Positions 53,443 to 60,714 of a stretch of DNA of 64,000 nucleotides are shown piece by piece. Below the pieces are notes generated by a model. It was not told the origin of the DNA. It ran no database searches and worked only from the letters and a program-made list of their open reading frames with translations. Where the stretch lies: positions 1 through 64,000 of the forward strand of contig NZ_LAPZ01000002.1 in the NCBI RefSeq assembly GCF_002120225.1. Direction: 5' to 3'. Positions within the stretch are counted from its first letter, which is position 1, and every line of letters begins with the position of its first letter. A program made the position numbers and the translations under genes. The DNA is from Tenacibaculum holothuriorum (GTDB taxonomy: Bacteria; Bacteroidota; Bacteroidia; Flavobacteriales; Flavobacteriaceae).

Positions 53443-53982
53443 TTGAAACATCTAACCGATGAAGAATTAATGTTAGCTGTGGCTGACGGAGAACTTAAAA
53501 AACTATCTGTTCTATTTGACAGATATAATGTTCGCATCTATAATTTCTTCAATAAGATGTTACAAAACAAAATGGTTAGCGAAGATTTAACTCAAGAAGT
53601 TTTTATTAAAGTTTTAAAATATAGAACATCATATAAAAATGGGAATTTTACTTCTTGGATATATACCATAGCTCGAAACATATTTTCTAGCTATTATCAA
53701 AAACAAAAAAAAGAACGAAGCAATATTATTGAAGACGATCTTCTTAATTCTGAAGAAAAATTACATACCGAAAGTAATACTGAAGAATTAGAACATTTAC
53801 AAAAATCATTGTTACAACTTAATAGTTCAGATAGAGAACTTATTGTAATGCATCGTTTTCAAGAAATAAAGTACGAGCAAATAGCCGAAATTATAGGAAG
53901 TTCTGAAGGAGCCGTAAAAGTGAAAGTTCACAGAGCATTAAAAAAATTAAAAGATATTTATTTTCAAACAGTACACAATTAA
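53443..53982 (+). CDS. ECF-type RNA polymerase sigma factor
   Basis: A 179-residue sigma-70-family ECF factor. Region 2 is LSVLFDRYNVRIYNFFNKMLQNKMVSEDLTQEVFIKVL, with the core-binding and -10-reading helices. Region 4 is RELIVMHRFQEIKYEQIAEIIGSSEGAVKVKVHRALKKL. The start is a TTG at 53443, giving the family-typical MKHLTDEELM. It is 2 bp upstream of its anti-sigma gene and the DUF4097 genes, so sigma, anti-sigma and two envelope proteins form one operon. Confidence 0.92.
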   Translation: MKHLTDEELMLAVADGELKKLSVLFDRYNVRIYNFFNKMLQNKMVSEDLTQEVFIKVLKYRTSYKNGNFTSWIYTIARNIFSSYYQKQKKERSNIIEDDLLNSEEKLHTESNTEELEHLQKSLLQLNSSDRELIVMHRFQEIKYEQIAEIIGSSEGAVKVKVHRALKKLKDIYFQTVHN

Positions 53983-53984
53983 TT

Positions 53985-54737
53985 ATGGAATGTAAAGACA
54001 TACAAAACAAACTGATTGATTATATAGAAAACACATTACCTCAGCACGATAAAAGCAGTGTTGAAGAACATTTAAATTCTTGTGATAATTGTACAAAAGA
54101 GTTGAAAGAGACAACCCAATTTTTAGCTCTAATAACAAAAGACACAATAGAGCAACCTAGTGTTTCTTTAAGAGACAACTTCGAAAAGTTATTAGAAAAT
54201 GAAATTAAAAAGCAAGAACCAAAAGTAATTGACATTAACCATAAAACAAATTGGAAAACCTATATACAAATCGCTGCTAGCATAGCTATTGTAATTAGCG
54301 CTTTTTTAATCGGACAAAAATCAAACAATGGTAGTAATGAAATTACTATAAAAGAACAACAAGTACTGGCTTTATTGCAAAATCAATCGGCAAGTAAGCG
54401 AATTATGGCAGTGTCACAAGCCGAAGAATTCAATAAAAACAATACTCAAATAATTGATGCTCTTATACAAAAACTATTTAATGACAAAAACGTAAATGTA
54501 CGTTTGGCTGCAGCAGAAGCACTGGCAAAGTTTTCTTCATTAGAAAAAGTAAAAGAAGCGTTAATAAAATCGTTAGAAACAGAAAAAGTACCTGCAATGC
54601 AAATCGAATTAATTCAAATTTTAGCTAAGATTCAAGAAAAAAGAGCGCTCGAACCAATGCAAAAATTATTAGAAAATTCAGAAACACCTACATACGTAAA
54701 ACAAGAATTAGAGTACAACATTGCTAGTTTATTCTAA
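53985..54737 (+). CDS. Anti-sigma factor with zf-HC2 domain, membrane helix and HEAT-like repeats
   Basis: A 250-residue protein. The N-terminus is a zinc-binding anti-sigma domain with Cys3, His29, Cys33 and Cys36 (VEEHLNSCDNCTKELK). A membrane helix spans ~residues 92-110. The outside part (~120-250) has repeated helix pairs: ALIQKLFNDKNVNVRLAAAEALAKF, ALIKSLETEKVPAMQIELIQILAKI, ALEPMQKLLENSETPTYVKQEL. These look like HEAT/Armadillo repeats, which can bind proteins. The outer repeats could sense an envelope signal. It is directly after the ECF gene and before the DUF4097 genes. Confidence 0.88.
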   Translation: MECKDIQNKLIDYIENTLPQHDKSSVEEHLNSCDNCTKELKETTQFLALITKDTIEQPSVSLRDNFEKLLENEIKKQEPKVIDINHKTNWKTYIQIAASIAIVISAFLIGQKSNNGSNEITIKEQQVLALLQNQSASKRIMAVSQAEEFNKNNTQIIDALIQKLFNDKNVNVRLAAAEALAKFSSLEKVKEALIKSLETEKVPAMQIELIQILAKIQEKRALEPMQKLLENSETPTYVKQELEYNIASLF

Positions 54738-54754
54738 AAAACATATTCAACATT

Positions 54755-55567
54755 ATGAAAAAAACAATATTAATAGCATTACTTATTAGCGGAATTACTT
54801 TCGCACAAAAAAAAGAATACACACATTCTTTATCTGGAATTAAGAAAGTTCAAATTGAAACAGGAACAAAAACTAAAGTAACCGTTGGCACCTCCAATAG
54901 GTTAGTGATTAAAAATTTAAAATCTTCTCATTTTAACGACAATTGTAATAATTGTAATCACAACAATCACCATCATTCAAAAGAAAAAAATGATAAAACT
55001 AAAGGATTAACAGCTATTTACCCTGGAGGAAAAGACAATACAAACGGATACGGATTTTCGATTTACAAAGAAGAAAATGTATTAGTGGTTAAAGATTTAA
55101 AATCGCACTTTCAGCGTCATGGAGTTCATATAGAGTTACCCAAAAACATGAACATGTCTGTTGATGCTGGAAACCTTGGAAGTATTAATATAGAAGGGTT
55201 CAGCTCTGAAATTGAAGTACAAACCAATGTTGGTAGAATTACAATGAAAGATGTTACAGGTCCTTTAACGGTTCATGGAAATGTAGGCCCAATAAACATT
55301 GAGTTTAGCAAAGTAAATCAATCATCTCCAATATCTATTAGTTCTTCTACAAGTGAGATTGACGTTGCAATTCCTGCTAATACAAAAGCAGATTTAGAAT
55401 TAAAAACTAACGGAACGGTTTATACCAATTTCGATATTCAAATTCCTACTAAAAAAGGAATGAAAAACGTAAGCGGAATTAAAAGAATTAACAGTTCTAT
55501 AAACAACGGAGGCGTTAAGATTAAACTAAGATCTTCAATGGGAAATATTTACTTACGTAAAAAATAA
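54755..55567 (+). CDS. DUF4097-family exported protein with Cys/His-rich insert (first copy)
   Basis: A 270-residue protein with signal peptide MKKTILIALLISGITFAQ. Residues ~60-80 hold NDNCNNCNHNNHHHSKEKND, a cluster of Cys64, Cys67 and several His that could bind metal. The rest is a beta-strand repeat of the DUF4097 adhesin-like type (GNLGSINIEGFSSEIEVQTNVGRITMKDVTG). It ends in GNIYLRKK, an ending shared with the next gene. It follows the anti-sigma gene by 17 bp. Metal binding is inference. Confidence 0.85.
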   Translation: MKKTILIALLISGITFAQKKEYTHSLSGIKKVQIETGTKTKVTVGTSNRLVIKNLKSSHFNDNCNNCNHNNHHHSKEKNDKTKGLTAIYPGGKDNTNGYGFSIYKEENVLVVKDLKSHFQRHGVHIELPKNMNMSVDAGNLGSINIEGFSSEIEVQTNVGRITMKDVTGPLTVHGNVGPINIEFSKVNQSSPISISSSTSEIDVAIPANTKADLELKTNGTVYTNFDIQIPTKKGMKNVSGIKRINSSINNGGVKIKLRSSMGNIYLRKK

Positions 55568-55607
55568 GCCCAAAAACTAATTCAAAAAAAACATTAAAAC
55601 ATTACAA

Positions 55608-56339
55608 ATGAAAAGATTAACTTTTTTCATAGGACTACTATTGACTTTTAGTAACCTAGCAGCTCAGAAAAAAATTACAAGAAGCCACAAAGCATCTGGA
55701 ATAGAAAATGTTTACGTACATGTAAAATTTGCTGAAAACATTGTTGTAAAAAACTGGAATAAAAATGAAATTTCAGTTGAAGCAACTGTAAATATTAATG
55801 ATAATAAAGACAACGATGTCTTTAATTTAGAAGCCGAGAAAGAAGGAAAAACATTAGAAATAAAATCAGATTACGGAAACTTTTTCAATCGTCATAAAAA
55901 AGGAGTTACTATAACTCATAGAGGCGAAGGTTGTAACAGCTACAATCATTGCACAAACCACAACGAAATGCACATAAATTATACTATTTATGTTCCTAAG
56001 AACATGGAATTGAAAGTGAAAAGTATTTCTGGTAGTGTTGATGCTCTTGCTTATAACGGAAATTTATCTCTCGATCTAATTAGTGGTAATATTACGATTA
56101 AAAAACACTCTAAAAACATGAATCTTAAAACCATTAGCGGTGATATCGATTTAGTAATATCTGACGCTAATTTTAAAGCAGAAACTTTAACAGGTACTGT
56201 ATATTCTGATTTAGATATAGAGTTTAACAAAAAGAACAAAAACTCTTACGGAAGCAAAATCTATGGAACTGTAAAAAATGGTATTGCTTCTCTTAACATG
56301 AAAACCATAAGTGGAAATATTTATTTAAGAAAAAAATAA
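55608..56339 (+). CDS. DUF4097-family exported protein with Cys/His-rich insert (second copy)
   Basis: A 243-residue paralogue of the previous gene, with signal peptide MKRLTFFIGLLLTFSNLAAQ. The insert at residues ~104-122 (HRGEGCNSYNHCTNHNEMH) also concentrates Cys and His, at another place in the protein. The body has parallel-strand repeats (SGSVDALAYNGNLSLDLISGNITI, LKTISGDIDL) and ends with SGNIYLRKK. It lies 40 bp after the first copy, last of the ECF operon. Confidence 0.85.
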   Translation: MKRLTFFIGLLLTFSNLAAQKKITRSHKASGIENVYVHVKFAENIVVKNWNKNEISVEATVNINDNKDNDVFNLEAEKEGKTLEIKSDYGNFFNRHKKGVTITHRGEGCNSYNHCTNHNEMHINYTIYVPKNMELKVKSISGSVDALAYNGNLSLDLISGNITIKKHSKNMNLKTISGDIDLVISDANFKAETLTGTVYSDLDIEFNKKNKNSYGSKIYGTVKNGIASLNMKTISGNIYLRKK

Positions 56340-56434
56340 TTACAAGCTCAGGCAACTTTACATCATAATAAATTGTCTATATAAGTAGCAATATTTAACT
56401 TTAACAATCTTTAATGAAAAAGAATTAAAAGCAT

Positions 56435-57544
56435 ATGAAAAAACTACTATTACTACTTATTATTAGCGTAATTTCTTGTAACAATTCAAAAGAACACAAC
56501 GGATTTCCCGTTATTAAAGCAAAAACACCTTATACTGAATTTAAAGTTGCCGAAAATTGGTATAAAGGATGGTGGTCTGTAGCACCACAAGTAGAACACG
56601 ACACTTTAAAAATCACCTGTTTTGCGCCTTCAGAAAAGTTCGTTTTTAAAACAGATTCTGATAGTATTAAGTTTACTATTACACCAGGAAAATCAAAAGA
56701 TTTTTATATTCATTTAAACGATTCTGTTTTTGCACATACAATTATTACCGGAGTTTCTTTTAACCCAGAAACTATTCAGCATACCACCAATAGAAACGAT
56801 AGTATTAACATTCGTTATCAAGAAGGAAGTAGCAATGATTATTTAAGTGAATTAGCTACCAAGTATCCTATTAAACATCTATTAAAAGATGAAAGTAACG
56901 ACACCGATAAAATTTTATCTATCCTGAATTGGACAAATAACAGATGGAGTCACAATGGAAATAATTCTCCAAGCAAGTCAGATGCTATTACCATTCTTAA
57001 CGAAGCTAAAGAAGGTAAACAATTCCCTTGTTTTGCATATGCTATAGTTTTAAAAGCTCAATTAGAAAATGCGGGTTATAAGGCACGTACTTTGTACTTA
57101 AAAACAAAAGATGTTGAAACTCGAAAATCTTCTCCTGGTCATGTTGCTACAGAAGTTTTTGTCCCAGATTTAAATAAATGGATTTTTATTGATGGTCAGT
57201 TTAATATTATGCCAACACTTAATAACATGCCTTTAAATGCTGTTGAGTTTCAAGATGCATTGAGTAATAATTATGATAAGTTGAAATTAAACAGTTTAGA
57301 TGAAGTATCTAAAAGATTGTATACTGAATTTGTTTATGATTACCTGTATTATCTAGACACAAGCTTAGACCATAGTGTTAGAATTGGTACTAACAATAAA
57401 CGTCATACTATAAATAATAATTACAACATAATGCTTGTTCCTAATGGAGCTAAAAATCCAACAAAAATAGATTTTTGGAAAATGACTTTAGATGGTTATT
57501 TATACACCAATTCTTTAGCCGATTTTTACGCAAAACCTATATAA
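56435..57544 (+). CDS. Transglutaminase-like lipoprotein
   Basis: A 369-residue lipoprotein (lipobox ending ISVISC, Cys15). The transglutaminase core is at ~160-260, with a Cys-His-Asp triad: Cys199 (QFPCFAYAIVLKAQL), His236 (SPGHVATEVFV) and Asp253 (FIDGQFN). Before it come residues ~25-130 with a beta-rich pattern. The real reaction may be proteolysis or cross-linking; related TGc proteins are often proteases. It is in its own unit 95 bp after the DUF4097 gene, closed by a terminator. Confidence 0.87.
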   Translation: MKKLLLLLIISVISCNNSKEHNGFPVIKAKTPYTEFKVAENWYKGWWSVAPQVEHDTLKITCFAPSEKFVFKTDSDSIKFTITPGKSKDFYIHLNDSVFAHTIITGVSFNPETIQHTTNRNDSINIRYQEGSSNDYLSELATKYPIKHLLKDESNDTDKILSILNWTNNRWSHNGNNSPSKSDAITILNEAKEGKQFPCFAYAIVLKAQLENAGYKARTLYLKTKDVETRKSSPGHVATEVFVPDLNKWIFIDGQFNIMPTLNNMPLNAVEFQDALSNNYDKLKLNSLDEVSKRLYTEFVYDYLYYLDTSLDHSVRIGTNNKRHTINNNYNIMLVPNGAKNPTKIDFWKMTLDGYLYTNSLADFYAKPI

Positions 57545-57567
57545 AAAGAAGTTTTAATCACATAAAT

Positions 57568-57607
57568 AAAGCTGTTAGTTCTCATAGAATTAACAGCTTT
57601 CATTTTT
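57568..57607 (+). terminator. Terminator after the transglutaminase gene
   Basis: AAAGCTGTTAGTTCT (57568-57582) pairs with AGAATTAACAGCTTT (57586-57600) with one G-U pair and a CAT loop, followed by CATTTTTAT. Confidence 0.85.
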
Positions 57608-57652
57608 ATAAAATATTGTTTTCTATTAAATTAGTAATATTATTTAAAAAAG

Positions 57653-57679
57653 TGTCTCAAAAAGAAATTGCTTTTCGTC
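57653..57679 (+). promoter_or_regulatory. Candidate ECF42-dependent promoter
   Basis: TGTCTC (57653-57658) and CGTC (57676-57679) are separated by 17 bp. I recall the ECF42 consensus from Streptomyces work as TGTCGA and CGA/TC; the first four bases and the -10 agree. It lies 33 bp before the YCII gene, the usual partner, and no TAnnTTTG is nearby. Confidence 0.5.
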
Positions 57680-57712
57680 TTACTAGTACATAACTTAAAA
57701 ATAGTAGAAATT

Positions 57713-58060
57713 ATGAAAGATTTTATGATGATTTTTATCGGTAAAGAATATACCGATTTAGGACTTTCTCAAGAAGAAATGCAAGCAAGAATGGAAAAGT
57801 GGTTTGCCTGGGGCAACAAAATGGAACAAGCAGGTATTTTACGTGGCGGAGAAGCTTTAACACCACAAATAAGACGTGTTACGGGTCAAAACAGAACCGT
57901 TACCGATTTAACATCGGCAGATGTAAAAGAAATTGTAGGTGGTTTTTATTTAATTAAAGCTAAAGATTTTAATGCTGTTCAAGAAATTGCACAAGATTTT
58001 CCTGATTACGACTTAGGAAATACAGTAGAGATTCGTGAAATTATGGTATTTGATCATTAA
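57713..58060 (+). CDS. YCII/DGPF-family protein, ECF42 partner
   Basis: A 115-residue YCII-related protein (MKDFMMIFIGKEYTDLGLSQEEM). The ATG at 57713 is the family start; upstream in-frame codons overlap the promoter. It lies just before an ECF42 sigma gene with a one-base overlap (TAATG), the normal pairing for this ECF group. The DGPF signature is degenerate here (TDLTSADVKEIVGGFYLIKAKDF). Such proteins may act with the sigma factor; the reaction is unknown. Confidence 0.87.
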   Translation: MKDFMMIFIGKEYTDLGLSQEEMQARMEKWFAWGNKMEQAGILRGGEALTPQIRRVTGQNRTVTDLTSADVKEIVGGFYLIKAKDFNAVQEIAQDFPDYDLGNTVEIREIMVFDH

Positions 58061-59298
58061 TGGAAACTAAACTTATAGATCATCTTTTTCGCCATCATAG
58101 CGGGAAGATGGTTTCTATTTTAACCAGAATTTTTGGTTTAGCTAACCTAGAAATTATAGAAGACGCTGTACAAGATACTTTTTTAAAAGCGAGTATAAAA
58201 TGGCGTAAACAACTTCCAGACAATCCAGAAGCTTGGTTAACCAAAGCTGCCAAAAATAGAGTTTTAGATATTTTTAGGAAAATACAAACTGAAAGAAAAA
58301 ATTTACCCGAACTCAAAAACGGAATTGAAACCATTGCTATTAACGAACTCTTTTTAGATACTGAAATAGCAGATGCACAATTACGAATGATTTTTACTGC
58401 TTGTCATCCAAAATTAAATGCAAAAGACAGAATTGCATTTGCCTTAAAAACCATTTCAGGATTTAGCTATAAAGAAATTTCATCTGCATTATTAACCAAA
58501 GAAACCACTATAAGAAAACGAATATTTAGGGCTCGAAAAAATATTCAACAACATAATATTCAATTTAAAATCCCTCAAGGAAAGGAATTACCAAATCGAT
58601 TAGATAGTGTTTTAGAAGTACTGTATCTTATCTTTAACGAAGGCTTTCATTCAAACAACAAAACAACTTTAGTTAGAAAAGAATTGTGTGGAGAAGCAAT
58701 GCGTTTATGCAAAATACTTCTAAAAAATAAACACGCTCAAACTTCAGGAACTTATGCTTTATTTGCCTTAATGTGCTTTCATGCTGCAAGACTAGATACC
58801 AAAGTAAATACCAACAATGAAATTCTCGATTTAAAAAATCAAGACCGAAACAAATGGTCTTTTCCTCTTATTCAACTCGGTAATGCTATCATGGATAAAG
58901 CTGTAGAAAATGATGAATTTTCATCTTATCATTACGAAGCTGCAATTATTGCAGAGCATATTAAAGCCCCAAATTTTGAACAAACCAATTGGAATAAAAT
59001 ACTACAATGGTATCAGCACTTATACAAAATACAACCTACAGCTTCACATCTACTTTCTATGGCAGTAGTATCTTTACAAAGTAAAAATTACATTAAAGCA
59101 AATTATTATTTCGATCAAATTAATCCAGAAGATTTAGAACAACGTGCTTATTTATTCTATGCTGCTAAAAGTGATTATTTCTCATTATTAAATAAAAAAG
59201 AGAAAGCTTTAAAATTTATTGATATTGCTTTAAGAAAAGTAACTAATAATTTAGAAAAAGAATATTTTCAAAAGAAACAAGAAAAGCTTCTTAAATAA
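58060..59298 (+). CDS. ECF42-type RNA polymerase sigma factor with DUF6596 C-terminal domain
   Basis: A 412-residue sigma factor, about twice an ordinary ECF. Region 2 is LARILGLANLEIIEDAVQDTFLKASIKWR-like (LEIIEDAVQDTFLKA) and region 4 is FALKTISGFSYKEISSALLTKETTIRKRIFRARK. The C-terminal ~230 residues are a helical, TPR-like DUF6596 domain (VLYLIFNEGFHSNNKTT, LFALMCFHAARLDTKV). ECF42 sigma factors lack an anti-sigma factor and are thought to be controlled by this C-terminal domain. It is co-transcribed with the YCII gene. Confidence 0.92.
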   Translation: METKLIDHLFRHHSGKMVSILTRIFGLANLEIIEDAVQDTFLKASIKWRKQLPDNPEAWLTKAAKNRVLDIFRKIQTERKNLPELKNGIETIAINELFLDTEIADAQLRMIFTACHPKLNAKDRIAFALKTISGFSYKEISSALLTKETTIRKRIFRARKNIQQHNIQFKIPQGKELPNRLDSVLEVLYLIFNEGFHSNNKTTLVRKELCGEAMRLCKILLKNKHAQTSGTYALFALMCFHAARLDTKVNTNNEILDLKNQDRNKWSFPLIQLGNAIMDKAVENDEFSSYHYEAAIIAEHIKAPNFEQTNWNKILQWYQHLYKIQPTASHLLSMAVVSLQSKNYIKANYYFDQINPEDLEQRAYLFYAAKSDYFSLLNKKEKALKFIDIALRKVTNNLEKEYFQKKQEKLLK

Positions 59299-59383
59299 AA
59301 ACACTTATACCTTTTTTAACATCACTCATGCTTTTTAATAAAACTCTTAAAACCTTTTTATAAATTCAATCTTAAATAGCTTA

Positions 59384-59515
59384 TATATTTGAAGTAGTTA
59401 AAATCTTTTTAAGGGGTAAGGTTTTAACCAAAATTTTAAAATAAAGGTGGTAAGTAGAGTTTATACAAATTTAATAAGGGGTGAGTTTGTGTACTTCTTT
59501 TACCACTTTTTATTT
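59384..59515 (+). ncRNA. Candidate small RNA, copy 1: two AAGGGGT-loop hairpins and terminator
   Basis: Begins with a perfect -7 element TATATTTG (59384-59391). Hairpin A pairs GTTAAAATC (59397-59405) with GGTTTTAAC (59420-59428) around a 14-nt loop containing TAAGGGGTAA. Hairpin B has an outer stem AAAGGTGGTAA (59443-59453) with TTACCACTTTT (59500-59510), and an inner stem TATACAAA (59462-59469) with TTTGTGTA (59486-59493). Its loop contains AATAAGGGGTGA. The outer stem is followed by a T-run, so the unit would end there. It has no significant open reading frame. A near-identical copy lies 339 bp downstream. The G-U pairs argue for a rightward RNA. Confidence 0.65.
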
Positions 59516-59546
59516 TATTCAATTTGATTAACTACCAATAATATAG

Positions 59547-59610
59547 AAAGAGGTGATTCTATACACAATTCATTAAAGAGGGGGATTGTATATATGGGTT
59601 GCTTTTTTTG
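59547..59610 (+). repeat. Degenerate third hairpin of the small-RNA family
   Basis: TATACACAAT (59560-59569) and ATTGTATATA (59585-59594) pair with one mismatch around a loop TCATTAAAGAGGGGG, similar to the hairpin-B loops, and T residues follow (59603-59609). No -7 element precedes it, and the hairpin-A part is missing, so this is probably a decayed or partial copy. Confidence 0.45.
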
Positions 59611-59722
59611 TTTCTAACAACTCTATATCACTTCACAAAACACTCATACTTAGTTTAATTACACTTATACTCTTTAATCAAACAGTGAGTATATTTTTTT
59701 AAAATCAACTATAAATCGGTTA

Positions 59723-59853
59723 TATATTTGGAGTAGTTAAAGTCTTTTTAAGGGGTAAGATTTTAACAGCTATTTTAGAAATAAAGGTGGTAAGTAGAAT
59801 GTATACAAATACAATAAGGGGTGGATTTGTATATCTCTTTTACCACTTTTTAT
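59723..59853 (+). ncRNA. Candidate small RNA, copy 2: same architecture as copy 1
   Basis: TATATTTG (59723-59730) is followed by hairpin A, GTTAAAGTC (59736-59744) with GATTTTAAC (59759-59767). Hairpin B has outer stem AAAGGTGGTAA (59783-59793) with TTACCACTTTT (59840-59850) and inner stem TATACAAAT (59802-59810) with ATTTGTATA (59825-59833), perfectly paired, around loop ACAATAAGGGGTGG. By my alignment the copies differ at about 16 bases and one gap in 131 nt. Changes in stems keep pairing. The 3' end overlaps the end of the convergent regulator gene by about 4 bp. Confidence 0.65.
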
Positions 59854-60593
59854 CTGTAAACAGGATTGTTTTTTATAAACTGATTTTTAAAGCGTTCACT
59901 AAACTGTACTTGATGATCATTTTCAAGAATTAGTAAGTTGTCTTCAAAATAAATTTCTTTTATCTTTTTGACATTTACCAAGTAATTTCGGTGAGTTTGA
60001 GCAAACTCATCACTACCAATTAAATCTTTAATTTTTACTAAAGATAATTTTATTAAATAGTCTCCAGCATCACAAACTAGCTTACAATACTTCTCTTTTA
60101 CCTCTACATAAATTATAGAAGCAATATCTACTTTCATTACACTTCTTTTTTTCTTAATAAACAAATAAGAAGGTGTAATTACTGCATTTTTACTACTTAA
60201 ACTTATACTGTTATCTTGTTTATGAAACTTTTCTACAGCCAATTCTAAAGCATATAACAACTCTAATTTATTATACGGCTTTAATAAATAAGTAAACGGA
60301 TTGGTAAGTTTTGCTTCATCAAATATAGCTTTGCTTTGCATACTTGTTAAAAACAAGAACGGAATATTTATTTGCTGCCTTTGCAATCGATGTGCCAAAG
60401 CAATTCCTTCTGGTTTTCCGTCTATCATAATATCTAAAATTATAATGTCGAAAAACTTATTTTTTAATTCTTGCTCTGCTGCAACAGCGTTTATAACCCT
60501 TATTACTTCGTAGCTATTTTTTTCTAAAAGATTGATTAAAGCAGTTGCTTCTTCATCTAAATCTTCTAACAATAGTAGTCTTAAATTATTCAT
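59850..60593 (-). CDS. LytTR-family response regulator
   Basis: A 247-residue response regulator. The receiver domain has acidic residues at the start (LLLLEDLDEE), phospho-acceptor Asp54 in IIILDIMIDGK and Lys in YLLKPYNKLEL. The C-terminal LytTR domain (~residues 140-247) includes FIKKKRSVMKVDIASIIYVEVKEKYCKLV and FAQTHRNYLVNVKKIKEIYF. The start at 60593 (MNNLRLLLLE) fits receiver proteins; an ATG 9 bp upstream adds three residues. It is downstream of a histidine kinase on the same strand, its probable partner. Confidence 0.92.
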   Translation of the reverse strand: MNNLRLLLLEDLDEEATALINLLEKNSYEVIRVINAVAAEQELKNKFFDIIILDIMIDGKPEGIALAHRLQRQQINIPFLFLTSMQSKAIFDEAKLTNPFTYLLKPYNKLELLYALELAVEKFHKQDNSISLSSKNAVITPSYLFIKKKRSVMKVDIASIIYVEVKEKYCKLVCDAGDYLIKLSLVKIKDLIGSDEFAQTHRNYLVNVKKIKEIYFEDNLLILENDHQVQFSERFKNQFIKNNPVYR

Positions 60594-60660
60594 ATACCCC
60601 AATTGTAGGCTCTAAGATACGTATTTGAGTTGATTTATAATGTTCCTAAAGAATAAAGCA

Positions 60661-60686
60661 CAAAGTAATCTTTTAAGACCACTTTG
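60661..60686. promoter_or_regulatory. Palindrome between kinase and regulator genes
   Basis: CAAAGT, TCTT, AAGA and ACTTTG form a near-perfect 26-bp palindrome with two 2-bp internal mismatches. It lies in the 121-bp gap between the kinase stop and the regulator start. It could be a terminator/attenuator or an operator. Confidence 0.4.
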
Positions 60687-60714
60687 CGCATATTTAATAA
60701 TTATTGAATATACG

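Noticed and set aside
59299..59849. CRISPR-like or transposon interpretation of the repeated sequence
   Set aside because: There are only two long copies plus one fragment with unequal spacing, no short regular spacers, no terminal inverted repeats and no transposase or cas gene. Internal promoter and hairpins fit an RNA gene better.
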